64,000 bases of DNA, from assembly GCA_028673005.1 (NCBI GenBank), contig CM054117.1, positions 32,088,561-32,152,560 of the forward strand, given 5' to 3'. The position numbers and the translations under genes were made by a program. The stretch comes from Tanypteryx hageni (lineage: Eukaryota; Arthropoda; Insecta; Odonata; Petaluridae). How positions within the stretch are numbered: the first letter of the stretch is position 1; every line of letters starts with the position of its first letter. The notes under the pieces are model-generated. The model was given only the letters and a program-made list of their open reading frames with translations. It did not search any database and had not been told where the DNA came from. This document shows, piece after piece, positions 1 to 10,880 of the stretch.

Positions 1-1935
1 GGTCGAAGGTTCGAAAGGAGTTTTTTTCTCTCCGCGACGGTATTTCGAGAGAATATTACGTTTTTTTTAAAGGACGTGGAATTCGTGGATCGCGCAATGT
101 CATCGGAGTTGTTGCTCTTCTGGAAGTCGTTGGATCAGACGCCATAATGCTTTCTCTCCATCTTTCCGGCAGGAATGGGTAGGTGAGCGAAAAAGAGGAA
201 GGCGGGGGAAATTAAGAGGGAAGGAGGTGGAGATTGAGGGAAGAGAGGTTTATCACCTTCTACCGACTCCGTCTTCTCCTCCTCCCTTTCGTTTTTCCAC
301 CTCATCCATCGACGCTACCCATCAAAACGTTTTCCCTCTCGACCAAGTCCTTGTAAGGAAAAATTCGCCAGAGGGTGCAACGCTCTATTCGTCACCGGAG
401 AATAGGAAGGGGGCTGACAAAAAAGGAATGAGTCGGCGGCATAGACACAATAACTGAAGGCTATAGACGGAATAATCAGCTACCGAAATAAATGAAAAAA
501 ATACGAATAGTTGTTTTGGCACCATAAATTGCAAAAGCCCATTGAAGGAGAAACTAGTATTTTTGCCTCATTGCTACTTACCGAATTCTTAAAATTGCAA
601 ATAAAAAATCAAAGTTCACAGCCATTAATCAATGGATAGATTGAAAAACAGTTTCTGCAGTAGCCATAAAAATTTTGGGAAAGTCAAGATGCGCATTTCA
701 GTGACAAAGCAGCCGCTGTCAATGGCAATTCATTGGTAGTAGATTATTTTATAGAATAGTGTTTTTTAGCTTCGATTTCATCCACAGCGTGAGCTCAATA
801 ATTCTTTCTTTGAATGAAAGGGTAATCAGAAATCTTACAGAAACTATATCAATGTAGTAGCTCGTTTGTAACTTTTAACACCAAGGCCTCTATCGATATC
901 TAAGGAGAATATTACATGATAAATTCCATAATGAGTCAATACCTGAGACTATGACTATATCCTACGGAAAGCGAAGGTCGGAGAGATTTTATGCCGGTGA
1001 GCGTAAAATAGTTGAATGTGCACTTACCTCCGCTTCTTAATGGGGTTCAATAGCTGACTCCCGACCGCAAGTTCAAGGAATTGAATTTCTCTCCTTCGGT
1101 GCGGAAGTTGGTTAACTCCATGAATCAACTCCATCAATTCCCATCCGCTACTTGCTAGCAAATTGTCCCTCGCTGTAACATAGGGCGAGAACAAAGGAAA
1201 ATTAGTATCTCCCATGAGTTTGATGGAAGGAATTTGTGATTTATATATCGCCATAAAGCACGCGACTGATGGAAACGTGGCTAATATACCTCCTCTCGTT
1301 CGTTTATTTTATCTTATTCCGAACTATTCTCCGTCATTATGATTTAAGGATCATTATGTGTAAATTAAATCGTGTCCAATAAAATACCTCCAAGGATAAC
1401 GATTCAATGCTAACGTTTAGTCTAAGCCTTCGGATCTTAAATCTGTGTTCCCTTTTACGGCGTCAAGAGAAAATAATCTTTTAAATATCGACCTAAAATG
1501 GCGAGGAAACAAACAATCCGCGACTAAATCTATCACAATCAGTTTCCATTGAAAAACAACCGAGAATAATATGTATCCTAGCCGCTGACTATATTTAATT
1601 TATAGCTTTCAACTAATGGAAAAGCGTGGAAATTATTTTGCTTTTTAAACAGTAAAATATCGCTGAGTTTATGTTTGTTTTTAATACGGTGGGGGATCTC
1701 CTATTATGGAAGGCACGGCCACAAAGAAGGATACAATTCGAGAAAGATGGAGAACACAGAGATACAACGATTCGTTTATTTCATGTCACAAATGAATCAT
1801 AATTAGGGAACCAAATCTGCAAGTGAGAATTGTTAGACACGTACAGGATACAGCTCTCGCTATGCAACTAATCCATCAGTCGCACGATAACGTGAGCGTC
1901 TAAGAATCGGGAAGTTTTATCGTGACTGTACCGAG
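1..1935. other. unassigned non-coding DNA
   Basis: No gene is supported here. The first ~470 bases are richer in G and C and hold short ORFs on both strands without recognisable domains. The remainder is AT-rich with stop codons in all frames. A 76-codon reverse ORF at 1024-1254 matches no family I recognise. Confidence 0.5.
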
Positions 1936-2001
1936 CTTAAGATTGATTGATGGAATAATATGATCTAAAGATCCTATGCAGACAGGCATAAGTTGAAATT
2001 T

Positions 2002-2092
2002 GGGAAATAATTCTGAAACAGGAAAATATTCTGCTATGACCGGGAATCGAACCGGGATCTTCCACTTGCCGGGCGGATATTCTACCGTAGCA
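2002..2092 (-). repeat. tRNA-derived SINE, minus copy, D-arm deleted
   Basis: Read on the minus strand, this copy has a tRNA-like head with the B-box GGTTCGATTCC and the same tail as the copies at 2141 and 59793. About 11 bases of the D-arm region (around TAGTTCAGTGG) are missing relative to the plus copy, so it cannot fold as a full cloverleaf. The shared tail shows it belongs to a mobile family and is not an isolated tRNA pseudogene. Confidence 0.6.
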
Positions 2093-2140
2093 GATAATTT
2101 TTTCTGTTTCTGAACGCAGGTGTTTTTATTAGTTGGGTCT

Positions 2141-2239
2141 GCTATGGTAGTTCAGTGGTAGAATATCCGCCCGGCAAGTGGAAGACCCGGGTTCGATTCC
2201 CGGTCATAGCAGAATTTTTTCTGTTTCACAATTATTTCC
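2141..2239 (+). repeat. tRNA-derived SINE, plus copy, cloverleaf intact
   Basis: 2141-2211 folds as a tRNA: acceptor GCTATGG with TCATAGC, a D-arm, anticodon stem TCCGC with GTGGA, and T-arm CCGGG with CCCGG around TTCGATT. It resembles tRNA-Gly overall, but the anticodon loop CCGGCAA (2171-2177) would give anticodon GGC and has C at position 33 instead of the near-invariant U. The tail after the tRNA part, ending AATTATTTCCC, is shared with two other copies. I therefore call it a SINE head, not a functional tRNA gene. Internal A- and B-box-like sequences could still allow Pol III transcription. Confidence 0.65.
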
Positions 2240-2251
2240 CTTAAGATTGAT

Positions 2252-3420
2252 AACTTGAAAATATAATTGGGGGAAAACAAGAAAATGAGAACTCTGTGAT
2301 CCAGATCGCGTTTGGTCTTCCTCACAAAAATCGCCATTCTTGCCCTTGCGCAGCGATCATCCTTCGATTCCGCCGCGGAGAATCTTATTACCGTACTGAC
2401 GGATGATCTTCTGCAGTCGGGGGGTCCGGAAAGGATTTACGATTCACCCTTCTGAGAGTTTGAATGCACGTAGTGCAAGCCCCTCCCTTCCACGCACTCT
2501 CCCTCCCTCCCCTCGTCACATCATCCAAAAAGTTTCTCCCTTTTACGAGTTCCACAGCTGGACGATTCCCATCTCACGCGTTTTTAAAGGACAGGCAGGG
2601 ACAAGGAGTTCGGGAGAGAGGGGGAAAAATACATTAGGTGGAGAACGAGGGAGGAAAGAGTGCCACGCGTCTCTCTCTCTCTCTCTCTCTCCACCTCCCG
2701 GACGCATAAAAATCTACACACGCCCTCCGTCGCGGTCTCTTTTTACCGCCCCAAAGGATTCGTCACATCGCGGACGGAAGAAAGCCATCCCCGCCGCGCA
2801 TTCGAAAAGCGTCTCTCTACGGGCGGGTCAAACAAAAGAAGAGCGTGATCCGAAAGACAAAACAAAAGACGATAGGAAAAAAAGACGTCGCGGGAGTAGA
2901 AATGGGGAGACGGGTTAGGGCGGCGGGGGCGTATCGGAATGAGAGGGGGGGGAGGAGGGGGAGAAGCGTGGAAGAAGAGGGAGTGAGAGAAGGAATCTTA
3001 CATTCCACACGCGCTAAGTGGCGCGGGGTTTTTCTTTCTCTCTTCACATTACCTCTCAAACTCAATTTTTATTTTTCTTAACTTTTAAAAACCTCACCCC
3101 GTTTCCACTCCCATTCTCTTCGCTGCCTACCCTCGCCTCTCTATTTCTTTCTCTCTCTCCTTTGCTGTTATTTTCTCCCTCTTCACCCTCTCCCCAATAC
3201 TCGGTCTTCCTCTCTTTCGGATGTTGAGTCTTCCTTGTTCTCTGCGTGTATTTCAGGAAGGTGCCGCGTAAACGCAGCGGCGACAGTGTCGCGGAGCGTG
3301 AGGAGAGGTGGAGATTTTTGGTGCTGCTGCAAAGGATTCGTAAGCAGAGGGTGAGGGTTGTTTTTCCCTCTTCTTCTTCGAGGGGAGGAAGGTGGGGGGA
3401 AGGACATTTGGGTCGTCCCT
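2252..3420. other. CT/CpG-rich block, possible 5' region of a gene
   Basis: Contains (CT)10 at 2671-2691, purine-rich stretches near 2840-3000 and long pyrimidine tracts at 3040-3240. A plausible 3' splice site (tttcag) ends near 3255. The overlapping ORFs of 171, 82, 78 and 71 codons on both strands are rich in Arg, Ser, Pro and Leu, as expected from biased DNA. The CpG content and the exon candidate immediately downstream make a promoter or 5' UTR possible, but no TATA box or initiator could be assigned. Confidence 0.35.
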
Positions 3421-3495
3421 ATGGCGCCTGATTGGGAGGCGCGAGGGGATGCGAGGCAGACGTCGCATCTTGTGGAAGACCAGGAGATCCGGAAG
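3421..3495 (+). CDS. candidate first coding exon of an unknown gene
   Basis: An ATG at 3421 opens 25 codons beginning MAPDWEARGDARQTSHLVED and ending QEIRK at 3495, where the reading meets AAG|GTGAGT, a near-perfect 5' splice donor in phase 0. The peptide is charged and not low-complexity, unlike other ORFs here. Sequence upstream to a possible acceptor near 3255 could be 5' UTR of the same exon. The start context is weak at -3 (C) but has G at +4. No domain is recognised. Downstream sequence is repeat-filled with no second exon visible, as expected for a long first intron. A chance ORF remains possible; spliced RNA evidence would settle it. Confidence 0.35.
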
Positions 3496-3569
3496 GTGAG
3501 TTCAAATATCTTATCTGAAGAAATAAAGATCCATAACAGTAAGCAGGGAGGGCTTTTGTTGTTCTAGGC

Positions 3570-4062
3570 CATGGGTCTCCAAAACCTTTTTGTAAGTGGA
3601 CCACTTCGTTCATAAATTTTCGCGGGCCAGAGTATCAACATGAAAAACCTTTTGAAAATATAGGCGCACAATATACAAATGTATTTTCGTATTAAAAGGT
3701 GATTTAGTGAATCGGGTAAATTACGATTTTTCCGGGAAATTTTTCGACATGTCCAATCCAACTTATTTTTTCTTCACCGAATCATCACGTCCTCGGTGCA
3801 TTTTATGACGGTCTGACTGCACGTGGGGGCTAATAAGACCGCTGAGGAAAAGAGAGAAAAAATGGGATGGGAAACAAGGGAAGAGTTATTTTGGAAATTT
3901 CTTAAAGGTTTTCGTTACCTTATTTAAAACCCATTTCGTTACGTTACGCATAACGTTTTTCAATACTGCTTGATTGTTTTATCTAGTAAAAAAATGGCAG
4001 ACTTTTTACAGGCTCGAGGGCAATAATAAATGAGGTCGCGGGCCACAGTTTGGAGAGCCCTG
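3570..4062. mobile_element. hAT-type non-autonomous transposon 1
   Basis: 493 bp flanked by the exact octamer TTCTAGGC at 3562-3569 and 4063-4070. The left end reads CATGGGTCTCCAAAAC; the right end, reverse-complemented, reads CAGGGCTCTCCAAACT. Imperfect terminal inverted repeats starting CA(G/T)GG with an 8-bp duplication are the hallmarks of the hAT superfamily. No transposase ORF is present. It would lie in the first intron if the exon at 3421-3495 is real. Confidence 0.85.
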
Positions 4063-4070
4063 TTCTAGGC

Positions 4071-4451
4071 TAGTAGAGCCCAAACATTTCGGTTCGAGGG
4101 TCAAATAACTCATTTCTGGACTCATCGAGGGCTACATAACCCACTTTCGCCCTCTTCGCTTCACACACATAGTGGAAAATAGAGTTGAAGAATAATTTTA
4201 GGAAACTAAAGGATTCATTTGTGGGTCAAATCTATCTGATTTCTATCTTCTGTAGGAAAAGAGGGGTAAAGAAAAAATATATTGCTTTTATAATTTCCAA
4301 TTTTCATTTTATGTTACATTATGTCCTTTGGTTGTTATACTCATGACGGGACTTAGTTTGGGAACCACTGGGTTACACACGTGTAATATATACGCTATAA
4401 AAATGTTAGCAGGCCGCAGTTGGTCCGCGGACCACACTTTGGGAACCTCTG
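4071..4451. mobile_element. hAT-type element 2, tandem on the same target octamer
   Basis: 381 bp between TTCTAGGC at 4063-4070 and a third copy at 4452-4459. The left end is TAGTAGAGCCCAAACA; the right end in reverse complement is CAGAGGTTCCCAAAGT. A second hAT-like right terminus (reverse complement CAGTGGTTCCCAAAC) sits at 4356-4370, so this block may be composite, with a second element truncated inside it. There is no coding capacity. Confidence 0.7.
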
Positions 4452-4459
4452 TTCTAGGC

Positions 4460-4943
4460 TAAAAGGTCACGTTAAAAAACGTGGATGATGCGCCGGGTGT
4501 TAGGGGGGAAGGGGATTACCCTCAACTTCCATAGAGATCAAATAAGAACGGTGAAAGGCTTCGCAAGATCTACGGCTTCCATGTGACGTCTTGGACAGCT
4601 TCCAAATGTTTTTAAATGTTTCGGCGCTTCAATTCGCTTACCTTCACTAACGGCACAGTAGCTATCCAAACGATGGAAATGGAGCGGTAAAATAAATTCA
4701 GAGCCAAGCCAACAGTTCTTAGAATAAAGAAAGGAGATCAATTTTCCTCTTTGCCCGAATAAAATACTTTTTTATGATTTTCAGTTAAAACATTTCGTGG
4801 TTCGAAAAACTTGGCAAATGTCAGATAAAAATTGTTTGGATCATATAACCCGCAGAGAACTGAGCCATTTTTCAATATCGATAGTATCTATTTAGGGTCT
4901 CTTCTTATGCTTCTTAGGAAATTGGTTTTCACGAAATACTAAC
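4460..4943. other. unassigned DNA between hAT elements
   Basis: No repeat ends, RNA genes or recognisable coding sequence were found. A 67-codon reverse ORF (4538-4741) has no family resemblance. Confidence 0.4.
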
Positions 4944-4951
4944 GTCACATC

Positions 4952-5949
4952 TAGGGTCGCCATCTTAGGAGTAGTCGGGAGATTTCTATCTCATAAGTAA
5001 CTAATTCCGGAAGAATCTGGGGGAATTTTCTCTGGGTCGAAAAACGACTAAAGTGAGCAATGAAACTTGTTATATTTATCGATTATAAAACATAAAATGA
5101 CTATATAATCTTTATTTTATTGTTACAATTAAGGTTTCCATCTTGTAAAGGTGCAGATTTCGGGAGATATTCACCATATGAGTTGTTAATTGCGAGATCA
5201 TTTGTAGGTTAAAAAACAGCTAATGAGAGCAATAAAACTTGTTATATATTATTTAGAAAACAGATGAATATTAACCTTAATTTTGTTTTAACATTATTCT
5301 ATATATTATTATAAAGTACTCTTATAAATAGCATTACTTGAAAAGCCATACTTCATTTACTAAATTTGAATTTTTATTTCGAATTACTTCGAGCAGCCTC
5401 CAAAAGATCTGGTTTTGATCGTAAAACGGTATGGAAATCTTTACATGAGTAATTAAAATTGCTGCATGCTTGAATTTCTGCCTTCACATGATCCACTCTT
5501 CATTTGTTTCGACCTTTACACCACAATTCATTAATAACATTGAACACACGTTCGCAAGCTGCGTAGGATACTGGAACTCAAAGCACAAACGTTACAATTT
5601 TTCTTTAATTCTCCGCCAACTCCATTTACGTTTGAACAGAAATCGAAAACAATTTTGAGTGTTTATTGATTGATTTGATTGTAATACAAATTAGGCGACC
5701 TTTTAGTGGCACGTCAGAGGTAGTAACCAACATAATCCTATATAAAGAGTATATTTATACATTAAGTATTGCTTTATCAGAATCATAGGAAATGATTCTA
5801 CCAAAATCTCAACTTAATATAATATAAAATGGCTAGTAAAGCTGAAAATTACTTAATTACGAATTTTTTTGGGCTCCCGGACAAGTTCTACCAGATTCCG
5901 GAAAAGATGTATCCAAGGTTGATTAATTCCGGGAGAGATGGCAACTCTA
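4952..5949. mobile_element. hAT-type non-autonomous transposon 3 (998 bp)
   Basis: Bounded by an exact 8-bp duplication, GTCACATC, at 4944-4951 and 5950-5957. The terminal inverted repeats are TAGGGTCGCCATCT on the left and TAGAGTTGCCATCT (reverse complement) on the right. Internal sequence is AT-rich with a diverged direct repeat around the motif GAGCAAT(G/A)AAACTTGTTATA, seen near 5055 and 5227 (period about 172 bp). No transposase is encoded. Confidence 0.85.
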
Positions 5950-5957
5950 GTCACATC

Positions 5958-8340
5958 CGTTGCTTATCTTGATGTCCCGAACTACAGTTTTTTTACGGTT
6001 TGATCGTCGAGAAACAAATCCAGGTATTAAAAAATATTTTTCCATATAGTAAAATACGGCTCTTTCATGAAGGTAAAATATTTTTAATTGATCCACAAAC
6101 GTTTTTGAAATGCAAACAAAGTAGCTAAATTTTCGAAAGAATATATCGTTTTGAGATACGGGAGGTAAGATGTCTTTAAAATACTTTCGGAATATAAGCT
6201 GGTCGCAATAATTTTGATGAAATTCCTCAAATAAATCACTAAGCTAATGGAAATAGTTTAGTATAGGTATACTGTTGTACGTTTATTTCAAACTGAATTA
6301 AAATAAACCCCATTAGTCTTAAATACCCATCCGAAGGAATGTTAATAACGCCACAAATAGAGCGTATTTGTTCGGCTTTTTGTGTTGTCGAATACGATAT
6401 TTTTATCAAATAAACCCTTCTTTCCATTTATGGCTGGAAGTATGTTGCAACTTCCAGCCACAGTTCATTATATTTTCTTTCAACCAATACGAAACAATGG
6501 ACGGACCAATATCATAGGTACAAAATATGACAACCTTGATTTTGCAAAAAGGACTACAAGAGTGAAAGCAATGTCTCATAATAACCGTCGAGCATCGCTC
6601 CTTTATCATTAGCTCACTTTCCTAACATGGTATTATATACGACTTGAAAAGTATTGGGCGAGAAATTCATTTACCCGTAATAGGGATATTTCAAAAGTAG
6701 CAAGCCATCGCGATTCCGATCGAGAAACAATTGCCGCAAAACATAACTTTCACAAAAGAGGGGAAAGTTTCATAAGCTTGAGCGTGAAAATATGACGACG
6801 CCCGTCGGGTCGGCCTCAAATATTTGGATTCTTAAGCGTTAATATTTTACCAAAATTAAAGATCCCGTCAAAAAAAATAAATATATGAATAAACAGGCAG
6901 GGTCTCCGGATCATTCTAAAAAAAAGAAAATAAATAAATTCGGAACCGGATGACTCGGTCGGAAATTTATGCCGCTTAATTCCATCTCAAATTCCACATC
7001 GTCACTTTTACGTATACATTTATACGAACGGGTTCCGCTCGCGGTCCTTTTCGAACCGTCCGCATTTTCAATATGGCGTAACGAAATCACTATTATCATC
7101 ACGCGCTGGGGAAGGAATTGGTCGAACGCGATGGCGGCCATCAATCATTTTCCTTTTCGGGGTCCCAACCCTTCGAACCGTTCCGGACGCGACGTAAAAA
7201 AAAACAAAAGAAAGGGCATGGAACTAACCGATTCGGACGCGATGAAGTTCCGTAAAGCGAAATAAAAAAAATACGCCGACATCAAAGGAGACGTCGAATC
7301 GAAGGAAAAATCGTTTAAGAGGCGAATTATACGGAGGATAAGGAGTCGAGGAAAGGGAGGAGGGGGAGCGAGAGCGGAGGAGGGGGAAGGGAGGGGGGGG
7401 GAGAAGGGCGATCTGCGGTAAAAACCTCATTTGTGAAAAGATTGATAGTAATCGCCCTCGGATTTAGGACAAGTCTATCGAGACGAACGGGAATGATATT
7501 TAAAAAGAAAAGAAGAGGCGTTTATACCGAAATAATGGGGGAAAAAGGTAAGACGACTGCCCAACACCCGATAATTACGCGTTGGAGCGGAATTCCATTC
7601 CATATCTGGACCGGACGTTTGCGCGTATTAGGCTCGCCTTAGTAACACAAAGAGGAGCCGACTTTTTCGGGGCGTGGCGGTAGCGGCGGCCATTAATATT
7701 CACGACTCGAAAAAGAGTCAACTTCGGACGGATGGCAAGAGCAAACAAGGGCATTAGTCGACGTTTGCTTTTTTTAAACGTGCGTGTGTGTATATATTGG
7801 CATTCGCTCATCCCGTAAATCGAAAGCACACACACACACTCTCTCTCTCATCCTTTTTCGTGTTAATTTAATAGTTTGCGTTTGCCAGAAAAAGAAAAAC
7901 ATATAGATAAAAATCTTCGGCTAATATTTGAGGATTGAGTTATTTATTGGTAGCCAGAAACAATTAATATTCTTTAGTGGCTGTGGCGTTTTTTTTTAAT
8001 TCGGCAGGTTTCGAAAACGTCCGGGTGAAAGTTAATTTTCTCGAACTTAAAAGTGTTAGGCTCCGAGCGTTTCTCGGAACAATCTTACGCCCTAGGAGAA
8101 ATTATTCATAAAATAAATTACAGCACGGCGTCAAAAATAAAATATCGTATTTCTCATTAAGCTACTTGATTAATTAAACGTGATGGAATTGGATAATCCG
8201 TCGAGGAGGTAAAAAATAAATATATATGAAGAAACGTGGACTGTGTGATCAGGACAAAACCGATGATGATATGGTTGTTCATAATTTCCCTCTATAAGAT
8301 GTTATAAGGGATATGCGGATGGTTATACTTCTTTTAAAAA
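5958..8340. other. unassigned DNA with a CpG-richer core
   Basis: 5958-6780 is AT-rich with no feature. 6780-7850 is richer in CpG and purines and includes GCGATGGCGGCCATC near 7128-7142, which contains a YY1/PHO-type GCCAT core on both strands, and a (CA)/(CT) microsatellite near 7829-7850. ORFs of 98, 77 and 86 codons here show no recognisable domain. 7850-8340 is featureless. Confidence 0.4.
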
Positions 8341-9000
8341 ATCTGATGTGGCCACCATATGACTTTCTCCAGATCTGTAATATTTCTAAAAATTCCAAAT
8401 AGGTTACATAATAATAAATATTTTAAGAAAGTGCGAGAAAATTTTAGACTACAAAGAACAGAAATAAACTCAAACCATAGCCTTCTGATATTGGATATAG
8501 TCATCAAGCTCCAACTATTAAGAAATTAAAAAGAAGCGTTGCCAAGACGTAACTAAGCGTTAATTGTTAACAATAGTCGTCGGTAGGTGGCGTGGTGTTG
8601 GCAGCTCAAACAAAGGTTCTAGAAAATTAAATTTTCTATAACATTTATTCCAGTACATGTTTCCATGTATCAAATATTAAAGCAAATATTTCAAAATAAC
8701 GGATAAATGACGAGTAAACACCCACTTCCGGTAAACCGATTTTTACCAAAAACTAATCAGATCTTCTAACTTTTATAAAAATGTTAAATATAAAATTTAG
8801 CGTTTACCTGATTAATAGTTTTTGAGTTAGAGCGCCCACAAAAATCTGTCACATACAGACAGACAGACACACAGACATCATCGAGAAAATAGTGAAAACG
8901 TGTTCAGGGAACCTTAAAACATGTATTTCCGTTGAAATCTCGAATTCGATTTTTTTCATGAAAAAAATACTTTATACTTCGTATATGGAGAAAGTAAAAA
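8341..9000 (+). repeat. ACTTTCTCC repeat family, copy A
   Basis: About 660 bp. It opens with TCTGATGTGGCCACC then GACTTTCTCCAGAT and closes with GTATATGGAGAAAGTAAAAA, so the ends carry an inverted ACTTTCTCCATA motif. The interior holds GTCGGTAGGTGGCGTGGTG and a GACAGACAGACA tract, shared with copies B, C and D. No ORF and no clear target duplication. The class (SINE/LINE tail or MITE) is unresolved. Confidence 0.75.
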
Positions 9001-9312
9001 GGAGAATCCGTTTGATCGGGGAGATGACCTGAAGTGTTCCAACAGAGGTTTTCTAAAATAAAGATCCAAAGGATGACCAGTAGAGCGGTGATCGCCGGTA
9101 ATGGAGACAAATAAAAGTGATTATAATCAAAATATGCAATTTCTTCCAATTTAGAGTTTATGGCGACGAATTTATTGAATTGAACGATAATTTTCGTCGC
9201 CATGACGAAAATATAGTTTATGATATGGTCTCTGGAGAACTGGATTGAAGGATTTTCAGGATTTATGATAAGCCATAAGTACTACCAAAGAGATGAGATT
9301 TCCTTAGAATTC

Positions 9313-9315
<3 letters not shown>

Positions 9316-9362
<47 letters not shown>

Positions 9363-9436
9363 TTATATATTTATATTTTTATATTTTTATATATTTATAT
9401 ATTTATATATATATTTATTTATATATTTATATATAT
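9316..9436. repeat. (TA)n followed by TATATT-type microsatellite
   Basis: Pure TA to about 9353, then a TTTATA/TATATTT tract to 9436. It generates the artefactual Tyr-Ile ORF at 9220-9477. Confidence 0.95.
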
Positions 9437-10173
9437 GTCATCCGTATCACGGCATATCCACGCATGTCACACGCTAAAAATTTCTGCATTTACATATGGC
9501 AAAATGGATCATACTTGAAGTAAATACATTATGCATAAATTTGTGGTACGCTAATTCCAGTAAAACAACAGTATAACCTACTAACAAACTTGATCGGTCT
9601 ATTTATATAAACCACGATTCTCACGGAACAGTGCGTAACAGTTATAATAATTTACTCCAATTTGTCCTGTTATATGAAAGGAAATATTTATCATAAATTT
9701 TCACTGGTATTCGGAACTCATCTCAGAGGCCGGATCGTAAATACTGACCATCTGTAGCTTTTGGTGTTTAAAGTTCGTCACACTTAGCGATGAGCGATTT
9801 TATATTTGCTAAATTTTCCAAACGAAATTCAACGTGTTCATGTAAAGGAACGAAACAGGTGGACTTTCACCTCAGTTGTGGTTTGATAGGGATCCGGACG
9901 AAATGAAACATCTGCTCGCGCGCGATAGTCTTGAGCACATGATCCATAATAAAAAAACAGATCCAAATAATTAATTAGTTATCCCGCAATCCTTGACGAT
10001 ATACCTCCGAGAAATCCCAAAAATTATATACGCAAACCTTTTTTAACCGCCATTCTTACCTCGAGTTTTTTCCTCGTAAAACTGGCAACGCTTTCGTTTC
10101 ATTGTGACCGTGAGACGTTAAAATATCTTCAAGGGAGTTGCCTCAAACAGTTTTGAACGGAGGTTCGGTGGAG
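9437..10173. other. unassigned AT-rich DNA
   Basis: No ORF, RNA gene or repeat terminus is supported in this stretch. Confidence 0.5.
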
Positions 10174-10269
10174 TGAGAGAGAGAGAGATAGAGAGAGAGT
10201 GGCAGAGAAAGAGAGAGAGAGAGAGCAAAAAAGAGGAGAAAAAGAGAGAGAGAGAGAGAGAGAGAGAGG
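10174..10269. repeat. (GA)n imperfect microsatellite
   Basis: Long GAGAGA runs with short interruptions. They form the left edge of a GC/CpG-rich block and produce reverse-strand Ser-Leu ORFs. Confidence 0.95.
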
Positions 10270-10880
10270 ACGATAGGAGAAAAGACGGTGGATGAGGCCA
10301 TAGGGTGGGGCGCTATTCCGGCGCCAATTCCATCCCTCCTCCCCCTCACATCCTCCCTTCCCCCGCATCCTACTACTCCCTCCTCCCCTCTCCTCCATCC
10401 TCGACAGCAGGGGTGTAACCCACCCCGTCACTCAGTGAGCGCGCGGGCGAGCAAAAAAGAAGGAGCAATAACTTAAGGGAAAGAGGTAAAAGGGGTGGGT
10501 GCTCGATGGGATGGGATGGGAGGAAAAGAGGGAATGGGATACGGTGGGGAGGACCACGTGACCACGGTGGAAAAAAAGGAAGGACGATGCGCGCTGGAAC
10601 GCGGCTATTTAGTAGCTCTGGGAGGGTGCGAGGGAAGGCATAGCGCGAGAGCGTTAGCGTGGGTGGGTGGGCCTTAGTCTCCAAGATAAAATAAAAACGT
10701 TTCCGCGCGTTAAGATTATTTCTTCTTCTCTCTCTCTCTCTATTTCATCCATACAACTCGTCACTAACGCTATATTTTATCACAGTTGTAGATTTTTCTT
10801 TGGTCGAAATGGAGAATGATTTCCTTTGTTGGTCCTTACGTGATCATCGGTGAAGCGAAGCACGCATGCGCGTTGAGATA
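10270..10880. promoter_or_regulatory. GC/CpG-rich promoter-like island
   Basis: Follows the GA repeat. It contains an E-box palindrome region CCACGTGACCACGGTGG at 10554-10570 (CACGTGAC core) and an NRF1-type CACGCATGCGCG at 10861-10872. GAGA tracts, an E-box and NRF1-type sites together are typical of housekeeping promoters in animals. No exon can be attached, so this is only a candidate. ORFs of 100-103 codons here are strand-bias artefacts. Confidence 0.3.

Larger units (their letters stand above)
1936..2251. repeat. inverted SINE pair bounded by 12-bp direct repeats
   Basis: CTTAAGATTGAT occurs at 1936-1947 and again at 2240-2251. Between them lie two copies of one tRNA-like SINE, head to head: a minus-strand copy (about 2002-2092) and a plus-strand copy (2141-2239). 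Both share the tail ending in AATTATTTCCC, and the plus-strand tail abuts the right direct repeat. The layout fits one insertion with a 12-bp target duplication containing a 5' inversion (twin-priming-like), or a later insertion of one copy beside the other. About 54 bp after the left direct repeat (1948-2001) are not explained by the SINE. Confidence 0.55.

Noticed and set aside
2141..2211. Functional tRNA-Gly or tRNA-Ala gene
   Set aside because: C at position 33, anticodon not matching the body, and a tail shared with two other dispersed copies indicate a SINE head.
9220..9477. 85-codon ORF with Tyr-Ile repeats, and similar ORFs at 25677, 25732, 31352 and 31620
   Set aside because: Direct translation of TA microsatellites; no coding meaning.
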